Positions 26,301-32,836 of a stretch of DNA of 32,836 nucleotides are shown piece by piece. Source of the stretch: an uncultured Clostridia bacterium (GTDB lineage Bacteria > Bacillota > Clostridia > Christensenellales > Borkfalkiaceae); contig CANQWI010000009.1 of assembly GCA_947627515.1 (NCBI GenBank), forward strand, positions 1 through 32,836, given 5' to 3'. Position 1 is the first letter of the stretch. Every line of letters begins with the position of its first letter. Under the pieces are notes generated by a model that searched no databases, was not told where the DNA came from, and was given only the letters and a program-made list of their open reading frames with translations. Both the position numbers and the translations under genes were made by a program.

Positions 26301-29300
26301 AACACCAATGGCGCGACCATTGCCAATCTCAAGCTTGTCGACGCAGTCGCGCAGGGCAACGGGTTTGTCGTAGCGGATGCAACGGCGACCAAGTTCGAAA
26401 ATGTCAGCGTCAGTGCGTTCGTCCAATACATGAATGGCGTCGGCGTGCTCAAGCCCTCCGACCTTGCACAGGCTCCTTACGGGCTGTATGGCAGCGCGAT
26501 CGGTGAAAACACGGTTGCAGGCGAACCGGGTGCCTTGATCACGGTGAAATTCGGCGCAGACCAAGCTCTCACTTTCACCGCAAAGATCGATGAAAACCTC
26601 AACTCCGTCGTTGCCTACACGGGCGACACCTTCGAAGAAGGCGAGAAGGTCAGCGACCATGCAACCTACAAAGCCGTGATCAAGGATGAAACGTTCCATC
26701 TTGGCTCCTTCAACCATAATGTGGGCGCGAATACGCCTACAGCGGCATTTAGCTTCAAGGGTATTAAGTTCACTGGTTACAGCTATATCGATCTTAGCCA
26801 TGATAGTGTCGCATCCTATCCCGCAATTACATCCTTCACGATGGAAAATTGCTATGCCGATGTTACACCTGAAACGGTTTCAGGAATGTTCCCTTCATTT
26901 ATCCTTAATAGAAGTGAACGCAATGCCTTATATTCAATACCTTTCAGGTTTGTAAATAACGTTGTCCTTCTCGGAACAAGCATTACAACGGATAGCGTAT
27001 ATAAGAACGGCTTCTCAGCAATCTATTCGTGGGAACCTTTTGCGGATGGCTCGCTCATCAAGGATAATATCTTTGGTTCAGAAGACAAACCTTTCCATGA
27101 GGCAATCGTCAGTATTCATGGATTCGGCGGTACGAAGGAATCGGCAGAATCTGTGCCTCAAATCACATTTGACGGCAACATCTTCTATAGCGATGCCAGC
27201 AAGACGCTCGCTGCACCTGGTACCCGTTCTCCTGGATATGTTGGGGCGGCAATCGACCTTGCACCCAATAGCTCTTGGGAAATACCTTACATGGTATGGG
27301 TGAAGAACAATACACTCAATATCAATTCCGAGAATCAAGAAGAGATTGACGCTTACACACTTGTCAAAGTGCAGGGTTCGAAGACTCCTCATTCGAGAGT
27401 GTTCCTGCTTGGCGGTGATTCTGCAAATGTTGTAAATGTCAACGGCGAACAGATTGATATCGATTACAATTACGTATCGAAATCAGTTGTGTACTCGAAG
27501 TTCGACTTTGTTGGCTACAACGTGGAGCTCGATGCGAAGGGCAAGATCACGAGCGGCGACTTCATCTTTGGGTACAGCACGCAGCCTCGTGAGACCGTTG
27601 ATGAAAACGATAAGGCACTCGCAACAGCTCTTCAGCCCCTTGTCGCAGCGGACCATACGAAAGACGTCCACATTGTGATTGGCGAGCAGTTTGGCCGCAG
27701 ACTCAGCGATCTTCTTAAAGACGAATACAACACATACTACAACTTCGCGCTTGAAGGCCTGCAGACCTTTGTCTCCCTCGTCAACAGCGGCAACTGGTCG
27801 GGCGAAAAGGCTGACGGCAGCGCCAAGCTCACCGTCAAGCTCGCCGACGAGCTCAATGACCAGCTCGCCAAGGCTTACACGCTTGACATCGCTACATATG
27901 AGTCAGCACTCAAGACGACATGGACTCCGATCGGCGACGAGGATAATCCCTTCAGGGGCACCTTTGACGGTAGCTATGAGAAGGCGGTCGAGGGCGCAGA
28001 CCCTGAGAAAGCATCGTGGATGATCACGGGTCTTACCGTCAGCGGTGAAGACACGCTGGTCGGCCTCTTCGGCGTCACCGATGGCGCAGTGATCAAGAAT
28101 CTTGACATTCAGAGCTTCAGCTTTGAGCTTACCGGCAACCTTGCACGCAACACGGGTGCGCTCATTGCCAAAGCGACGAACACGACCGTCAGCAACGTCA
28201 ACGTTTCGGGCGTCACGCTGAGCGGCTACCTCGGCAACGCGGGTGCGCTTATCGGCTCGGCTGTCGGCGGCACGGTTGAAAACGTCAAGGTCACGAATCT
28301 GAACGCTTCCAATCTTGAAACCTCCAAGTCCGACATGGCGGTCTTCGGTGCGGTCGTCGGCCTTGCAGAGGGCGGCACGTATCAGAACATCCTCGTCGGC
28401 GTCACAAACAATGAAGGCAAATACAAATCGACCAATGATGTCAATGTGACGGCTCTGTATGAGGTCGGCGGTGTGATCGGCCTTGCAAAGGGCAGCGTGA
28501 CCGTCGGTGCGGCAGAGAAACCCGTTTGGGTCGGTGCCGCTGTCAAAGCAAACTCTGTTACCGATGAAAAAACCAACCTTCAGATCGGCGGTATCGTCGG
28601 CGCAGTGGAGGCGACGGACGGGGCTTCTACCTTCACCTTCGAAAATGTGCACTTCATCGGTAAGCTTGAGCGTGTGGCCTTCGGTATGGAGACGAGCACA
28701 AAGTACGAGAACTACGGTCTTGTCGGTGCAAATGTCAGCGCTGAGAATAAAGCGACTGTGAACATCAGCAATTCCACGCTCTATGTTGTGCACAATGAAG
28801 GCTTTGAGCAGGATACGGACTGGACAGAGACCAACAATGTCGATTCCGAATATCGGATCAGCAGCTATGCAGGTCTCAAGTTCTTCCGCGAACAGGTCAA
28901 CAAGGGCAACTCCTATAAGGGTGAGACGATCCACCTTGTTACAGATATCGATCTTGCTGCAGAGCTCGAAAAGGAGGGCGTTGACAGCTGGACGCCTATC
29001 GGCGGAGAAAGGAGTGCAGATCGCTGGGTACATTCCGGTTATCCTTTCGAGGGTACATTCACTGCTAAGAAGGAGAATGTAGAACCGAATGCTGAGGGCG
29101 CGACGATTTCCGTCAAGGGTGTAGCTACAGAGTACAAGTTTGACCCTGAAGCTTACACGATCTCCAACATCAATGTGTTTGAGCACAATGCGCATGGCGC
29201 ATCACAGGACTGCGTCAACGGTAACCTTGTCGGCTTCTTCGGATACACCAACGGTGGGACCATTGAGTATCTGAATATCAACACTGCCAAGGTGACAGGT

Positions 29301-32300
29301 CACACCTACGTAGGTGTGCTTGTAGGTAGCGGTACTAGTACTGACCTGAATCGAATCACGATTGCAAATGCTGTCGTCAAAGGACATCATTGGGTTGGAG
29401 CGCTTTCCGGCATGAGTGATTTGCAGCATGCAAAGGGCAAGACAATTGCCAACTGCACAGTCGTAGGTGCCGAGCTGACCGCAACACCTGAGCTCACTGC
29501 CGAAGGCGGAAGCTTGAAGTTCGACAATGGCGACAAGGTCGGCGGTTTGAGTGGCTGGACGAAGCTTGCGACATTCAGCAACAACATCGTTGCAGAAGCT
29601 GTCATTACCGGCTATCGCGGTGTGGGCGGCTTGGCTGGTTTCTTACAGAGTGACACAGATCAGACGAACAATAAGGTTGAGAATACGGTTATCAACGTTA
29701 AACGCGAAGGATTCACAACCGATGATGGCGATGGTCTGATGGGCTACCAGAAGGATTACGAGTACAATGGTGTCAAGCCTCAGTGTGCTGACTGGATGTT
29801 TGGCGATATCACAAATACGACTGATCCCGCAAGCCACGGTGTCAACGTTGACGACCTTGATGGCAACGAGGAGACTGGTCTCAACAACCACAAGTACAAT
29901 GTCACCATCAACCTTTACAACACTCCCAATGCGGAAAGCCTCATCTACGACAACAATGCATGGCGTGTGATCGATGAGAAGGGCCTTCTCACCCTCGCCT
30001 CGCTCCTTGCAAAGAATGAGGGCGGCACGCATGCAGATCACGCCTACAATGCGGGCTTTGAGGGTGAAACGATCGTTCTCGATCAGGACTATGACCTCGG
30101 CAAGCTCAACGAACAGGGCGAGCTTCAGACAGCCAGCGCATATGTATGGCAGCCTCTCAAGAACTTCAAGGGTACTCTTGACGGGCGCAACCACGTTATC
30201 AGCAACCTGAATGCAAGCTTCTTTGGTGAGCTTGCGGGCACTGTGAAGAATCTCACCTTCACGAACGCAACAACTGCAGCAGGCGTCCTCGCGACGTCTG
30301 CCGCGGGTGCCACCGTTGAGAATGTGACCGTCAACGGCACGGTCAACGCGACGGAGGGCAACGCGGGCGGTCTCTTCAACGCTGTCAGCGGCGCAATCAC
30401 CGTCAAAAATGTGACCTTTAACGGCACAGTCAGCGGCACCAATGTCGGCGCATTCGCAGCGAACTATGAAGGTGCTACGGGCACGGTCGATGGGTTCACG
30501 TTCAGCGGTACCCTCACGGCTGCAGAAGGTGGCAAGGCTACCCTTCTCAAGGGCGATGCAAACGTTACATTCAGCAACTCCTCCGTCAGCCTGCCGAAGC
30601 CCGCGGGCTATGAGGACCTTAACGTCCTCTATGGCGCATATGCGGACAAAGACGGTGCCGTGATCGAGGGTGCAAAGGCGCAGTTTATCCTCAAGAATGA
30701 GGCAGACCTTGCAGCGTTCAGAGACTTTGTGAATGCTGCGAAAGCGCACTCCTTCGCAGGTGAGACCGTTATCCTTGCGGACAACATCACGCTCAAGGAC
30801 AATTGGACGCCCATCGGTACAATGGGCAACCGCTTCCTCGGCACGTTTGACGGCAACAACAAGACGATCAGCGGCCTTCAGGTCAGTGGCTCAAACGATC
30901 TCGGCTTGTTCGGGCTTATCGGCTTTAACGATGGCATATCCGCGCATCCCGTTGTCAAGAACCTCACGCTTAACGGCGGCACGGTCACGGTGACCGGTCA
31001 GGTCGCGGACTATCAGAACCGTGCGGGTCTCCTCGCGGGCTATGCCGCAAATACCACGTTTGAGAACATCACGCTCAGCGGCACGATCACTGTCAAGGTC
31101 GACGACGCGGCATCTGCCACGAGCTTCTACTCCGATCTCGGCGGTCTCGTCGGCAGGTCGCAGGCCTGCACCTACAATAAGATCTCGGTCACTGCTGCAG
31201 AAGGCTCTGCGGTCGGCGCGAAACACGCATGGAGCGTTGGCGGTCTCATCGGTATGTCGATGCACGACACCGTCGGCGGCGAGGGCGAGGGTGAAACAGT
31301 CACTCTTAGCGGCCTCAGCGTCAACGGCACAGAGGGCGTCGGCGGCCTCGTCGGTACCGCCTTTGGGTACAATAAAGAGGTCAAAACCTACACCTATCAG
31401 AACATCACTCTCACCAACGTCACCGTGACGGACAACGGCGATGTGAAATTTGGCGACGTGAGAGATGAAAAGCTTGTCGGCGGGCTCATCGGCGCGTACG
31501 ACGGCAAGTTTGAGCTCAAGAACAGCAGCTTCAGCGGCATGATCGTCCGTGCAAAGGGCTACGGCGAGCTTGCGAACTGCGGCCTTGTCGGCGGCTTCTC
31601 GAGCGTCTACGGCGGTTTAACGACAGAGCCTTCCCTCAAGATCACCGATTCCTCCATCGAATACACGATGAAGACGGGCGAGGCTGAGGACTACAAGGCG
31701 GCCTTCGAATGGGATGCAGCGGGCACTGCAAGCGCGAAGAATATCGCAGAGGGCAGCGTTGCGATGCTCATCAGCACCGAGAGCGGGCTCAAGTACTTCG
31801 CGCAGCTTGTAAACGGCGGCCTCACGTTTGAGAACTCCACCGTCAAGCTCGCAGAGGACATCACTCTGACCGCTGCTTGGACTCCCATCAGCGGCACCTT
31901 CTCCGGCACGTTCGACGGCGAGGACGCTACGGGTGTAAAGCATTCGATCAGCGACCTCACGATCGATGCTCAGGAGGATGCTACCGAAAACAAGTACGGC
32001 TTCTTCTCCTCGCTCAATGGCGCAACCGTTCAGAACCTTATATTTAAGAACGTTAAGGTCAACGCACCCAATGCGAACAGCGTTGGTACAATTGCGGCCA
32101 AAGCAGAGGGTGCTACGATCAAACACGTTCACGTGTATGTTGGAAGCGAAGGCCTCAAGGGCGGTCGCTGGGTCGGCGGTATCGTCGGCTACGCGCTCAA
32201 CACGATCCTTATGGGCAACTCCGTGGAGGGTGCGCTCTCCGTTACCGATTACAAGCTCGGCGGCATCGTTGGCTATCTTGCAGGCGATACGTCTGCCGTA

Positions 32301-32836
32301 ACGGGGAACACCGTCGGTAAAGAAAGCAATTATGCTACACTCACTGCAGACGGCGGCTGGGGCATGATCGGTGGCCTTATCGGCGGCACGAGTGCTAGCA
32401 GGATTCTTGTCGAATCCAACACCGTCTATGCGCAGATCGATGCTTCCACGGCAACTGAAGGCACGACCGCAGAGGAAGATTTTCAGAAGTACAATGGCGC
32501 ACTCCTTGCCAACGGCGGCCAGGATGTTGCCCTTAACAAGAATACCGGTAAGGTTACCCTTAAATTAGCACTCGAGAACCTTTACAACAACGGTCTTGCA
32601 GGTGTCAACAATGCGGGTAGCTATGCTATCGGTGCTGGCGAAAATGCCAACTCCGTCGAGGTTACGCTTGAGAACACCGTCTCTGTGCTCAATAACACCT
32701 ACACGCTGTTGGGCGAGACGGGCGCGGGCCTCACGTGGTTTGCAAATCAGGTCAACGCCGCCAATTCCTTCGTCGGGAAAAAGGTCGTGCTCGGCTCCAA
32801 TGTCACACTCGACAATGGGGGGGGGGGTCTAACTGG
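20394..32836 (+). CDS. giant repeat surface protein (collagen-like, DG-WY repeats, GLUG-type beta-helix blocks), 3' end outside window
   Basis: Start ATG 20394 with AGAGGAG RBS; MSAQGKKKDKGFIALLVLIIVCACLMVAAVTTLGIG signal anchor. Manual translation in this frame to 32836 showed no stop. Not in the ORF track, presumably because it lacks a stop. Confidence 0.93.
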   Translation, partial: MSAQGKKKDKGFIALLVLIIVCACLMVAAVTTLGIGMSNGMGESGQQGEQGEQGVPGSKWHTDKGAPKATVGVEGDLYLDTDSGDVYEKKAGGWTKVLNIKGASPKLEIKDGYWYVDGVNTNVKAAGADGKDGLKVEIGDNGNWFVGGKDTEVKAGHSFEIKNGKWYIDGKEAGDATVVPRISDGSNGEKAGYWYIGDTCTEVKAQGESGKNGVTPSISDDGYWVVNGEKTTVKAEANSITIVYNESKGCGEWWIDGVNTGYPVQGAQGADGYTPYIDETSGEWYINGETTGVKAKGEDGKDGLTPYIEDGKWYIGQDQAKQELGPATGAAGKDGTLWFSGEGAPTDQSPAPDGQVYVEGAVEGSFYVDTKAAGGFEIYRYGTDGWQSLTKVTVELKNGREWVINGTQTHLYTTMWFSGEGDPTSENLGYAGDLYLNLTSGQVWRNTGATPDVNGLSSTWEKHVSLKGETGETGETGPTGPEGPQGTRGTLWFYGQGDPNNLTNDQKETVFGSQTPDLKNGDLYLDATRNEETSDGFQVYQYRESDEKWVAIEGLKLQGVKGERGTRLFAGKGDPNDAGNTALQATLEGAQNGDYFFDTQDGVIYTYVEANKAGEKWQPLNDDDPLAGTKWLSGPYDPDDVKEDTAPELYALVQAAKDYDVYFNTESKTLWQLTPQVGSESKWARLGVLSDQRGTKWFYGSADPFTAENFDETVPGAINDDFYLQTFYAFSGVKGFKLYVLHTEGWVLLLDMSEKIVDPSSFEIPNLDALTEFRNSVNNKDGTYGDFTGKTVTLTGVVTVPENFDAIGDPDSHVFNGTFDGGAGSDPLNELEGQAAIHIEGITSTLFDTLGSAAEIYNLDLHGKLTSNFALTTDRTIENNVVPLLANTYGLAKEIQNTDKTKIHNVRITLEDETMTFVAYWNAEGEVTVTVTGKAQTAKGRYAPQEQPTSLTLANAYILDSASYVFDNVHLNGGYINVDSATALTVKNSVIEKYRIGTGTTELHDAPIYGGYGHSLESLVLENNLFNSDRAVYMYNSIAHATIKDNRFGSSESRMNNEWAVKFMAIPQEATFDISGNTVYGETLAEGDDASFYAFDFYADATNKDHAYTVKLAENEVNVKNSAVDAGKFGIVKVESQGENGAKARVYFLSTGEGNKLSEQKEAATEEISLYKAIAYTAYNLGAAETANVENSFDFIAFKATLDEHNLLSKASVYLGSNFGSKHSFTAGSLEGQVVSGKENDVEIIDLAFEDPEGFVQHVADYTTHYYVNNAHGLASFRDMVNKGKDTGDFFKESNVVVTTQDIDLNGMNWTPIGYYESAENNKSFIGTFTTKYQGNQYAIKNLKIDSAADDYALSDKPDEANLGLFGYAHHVTLSDIVLTNVKIIAKDGVQGNSIGALVANKGMNCNVSNVTVNNSEDGKIEIQGKEYGAVGGVFGHSYREVIGVKLEATVGSNSTISATKFEGDTFVGGIVGHMGEGGDTYSDLTVKNVTITGYRNVGGIFGVALNGTTISNATVENVILNVAAHTVEEVSTVAADDARRIGALAGSIGNNHSTITVTDATVSGVELNRATNSDGSYVPMGVVFDGYVGTVFNNGSDTENVVFSGTNKIEARLDKGLYIHDGVYEIREAAGLQRFADMVTKGGNINDKDYRADTTGMTVKLMENINVADLKTEGEWEKTVGGYEYALTSATLEDKPFAGTFDGDGKAIKGLTSALFAFTDGATIENVKLDSLNVSGDRIVGGVVNLAKGKTHLIDVAVEGKVTLTLDSNFTLFARSIGGLIGAVDGNEVTLSSVSFEGELDNQAETDHLNYLVYNAGLVGSTYNEDYANDLWAQKSSTAVLAAGYVNVNADGKGTFLGSNLYTASTNIAVTATDLGLSETATVAGPLSNATVYGLLVTVKSDKGLASVAELVNNGITFENQTVLVGKTFSMLAYQQSFKGIGAEGHPFKGTFNGGNTEIGHVYGALFGNTNGATIANLKLVDAVAQGNGFVVADATATKFENVSVSAFVQYMNGVGVLKPSDLAQAPYGLYGSAIGENTVAGEPGALITVKFGADQALTFTAKIDENLNSVVAYTGDTFEEGEKVSDHATYKAVIKDETFHLGSFNHNVGANTPTAAFSFKGIKFTGYSYIDLSHDSVASYPAITSFTMENCYADVTPETVSGMFPSFILNRSERNALYSIPFRFVNNVVLLGTSITTDSVYKNGFSAIYSWEPFADGSLIKDNIFGSEDKPFHEAIVSIHGFGGTKESAESVPQITFDGNIFYSDASKTLAAPGTRSPGYVGAAIDLAPNSSWEIPYMVWVKNNTLNINSENQEEIDAYTLVKVQGSKTPHSRVFLLGGDSANVVNVNGEQIDIDYNYVSKSVVYSKFDFVGYNVELDAKGKITSGDFIFGYSTQPRETVDENDKALATALQPLVAADHTKDVHIVIGEQFGRRLSDLLKDEYNTYYNFALEGLQTFVSLVNSGNWSGEKADGSAKLTVKLADELNDQLAKAYTLDIATYESALKTTWTPIGDEDNPFRGTFDGSYEKAVEGADPEKASWMITGLTVSGEDTLVGLFGVTDGAVIKNLDIQSFSFELTGNLARNTGALIAKATNTTVSNVNVSGVTLSGYLGNAGALIGSAVGGTVENVKVTNLNASNLETSKSDMAVFGAVVGLAEGGTYQNILVGVTNNEGKYKSTNDVNVTALYEVGGVIGLAKGSVTVGAAEKPVWVGAAVKANSVTDEKTNLQIGGIVGAVEATDGASTFTFENVHFIGKLERVAFGMETSTKYENYGLVGANVSAENKATVNISNSTLYVVHNEGFEQDTDWTETNNVDSEYRISSYAGLKFFREQVNKGNSYKGETIHLVTDIDLAAELEKEGVDSWTPIGGERSADRWVHSGYPFEGTFTAKKENVEPNAEGATISVKGVATEYKFDPEAYTISNINVFEHNAHGASQDCVNGNLVGFFGYTNGGTIEYLNINTAKVTGHTYVGVLVGSGTSTDLNRITIANAVVKGHHWVGALSGMSDLQHAKGKTIANCTVVGAELTATPELTAEGGSLKFDNGDKVGGLSGWTKLATFSNNIVAEAVITGYRGVGGLAGFLQSDTDQTNNKVENTVINVKREGFTTDDGDGLMGYQKDYEYNGVKPQCADWMFGDITNTTDPASHGVNVDDLDGNEETGLNNHKYNVTINLYNTPNAESLIYDNNAWRVIDEKGLLTLASLLAKNEGGTHADHAYNAGFEGETIVLDQDYDLGKLNEQGELQTASAYVWQPLKNFKGTLDGRNHVISNLNASFFGELAGTVKNLTFTNATTAAGVLATSAAGATVENVTVNGTVNATEGNAGGLFNAVSGAITVKNVTFNGTVSGTNVGAFAANYEGATGTVDGFTFSGTLTAAEGGKATLLKGDANVTFSNSSVSLPKPAGYEDLNVLYGAYADKDGAVIEGAKAQFILKNEADLAAFRDFVNAAKAHSFAGETVILADNITLKDNWTPIGTMGNRFLGTFDGNNKTISGLQVSGSNDLGLFGLIGFNDGISAHPVVKNLTLNGGTVTVTGQVADYQNRAGLLAGYAANTTFENITLSGTITVKVDDAASATSFYSDLGGLVGRSQACTYNKISVTAAEGSAVGAKHAWSVGGLIGMSMHDTVGGEGEGETVTLSGLSVNGTEGVGGLVGTAFGYNKEVKTYTYQNITLTNVTVTDNGDVKFGDVRDEKLVGGLIGAYDGKFELKNSSFSGMIVRAKGYGELANCGLVGGFSSVYGGLTTEPSLKITDSSIEYTMKTGEAEDYKAAFEWDAAGTASAKNIAEGSVAMLISTESGLKYFAQLVNGGLTFENSTVKLAEDITLTAAWTPISGTFSGTFDGEDATGVKHSISDLTIDAQEDATENKYGFFSSLNGATVQNLIFKNVKVNAPNANSVGTIAAKAEGATIKHVHVYVGSEGLKGGRWVGGIVGYALNTILMGNSVEGALSVTDYKLGGIVGYLAGDTSAVTGNTVGKESNYATLTADGGWGMIGGLIGGTSASRILVESNTVYAQIDASTATEGTTAEEDFQKYNGALLANGGQDVALNKNTGKVTLKLALENLYNNGLAGVNNAGSYAIGAGENANSVEVTLENTVSVLNNTYTLLGETGAGLTWFANQVNAANSFVGKKVVLGSNVTLDNGGGGLT
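21794..21820 (+). repeat. three perfect tandem copies of a 9-bp unit GGGCGAAAC
   Basis: GGGCGAAAC at 21794-21802, 21803-21811, 21812-21820; encodes GET-GET-GET before GPTGPEGPQG. Confidence 0.9.
32817..32827 (+). repeat. G11 homopolymer in the giant surface-protein gene
   Basis: GACAAT-GGGGGGGGGGG-TCTAACTGG at the window end. Confidence 0.9.

Noticed and set aside
1-32836. CRISPR arrays, tRNA, rRNA, known riboswitches, intact transposases
   Set aside because: No regular direct-repeat/spacer pattern, no clover-leaf, rRNA core or transposase motifs noticed by reading; a Rfam/tRNAscan run would be needed to be definitive.

Overview
The window looks like a Bacillota-type bacterial chromosome segment; taxonomy is inferred from gene content and style only. 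From left to right it contains: (1) the end of a possible upstream CDS; (2) an MscS-type channel; (3) a 922-aa lipoprotein with an InlB/Listeria-Bacteroides-like repeat; (4) an arabinose/galactose-type catabolic cluster, araB-like FGGY kinase, araD, a ~0.5 kb palindrome-rich non-coding insert, araA, divergent GH36 glycosidase, UDP-sugar pyrophosphorylase-like protein and a small coupled unknown; (5) a ComEC-like MBL-fold lipoprotein; (6) a tightly overlapped recX-birA-nnr(E/D) block; (7) a minus-strand membrane protein; (8) a nadD-yqeK fusion plus rsfS; (9) a small minus-strand membrane protein; (10) a DeoC-like protein that seems to lack all three catalytic residues; (11) a giant ORF (20394 to window end, at least 4147 codons, no stop) encoding a signal-anchored, collagen-like/DG-WY-repeat/GLUG-type beta-helix surface protein with ten copies of a recurring block. 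The strongest anomaly is a G11 tract 9 bp before the window end. It sits exactly at the conserved NW(TPIG) motif of block 10. With 12 or 9 Gs the motif N-W comes into frame; with the 11 Gs present it does not. This could be a phase-variation tract or a sequencing/assembly artefact. No rRNA, tRNA, CRISPR array or intact transposase was recognised.
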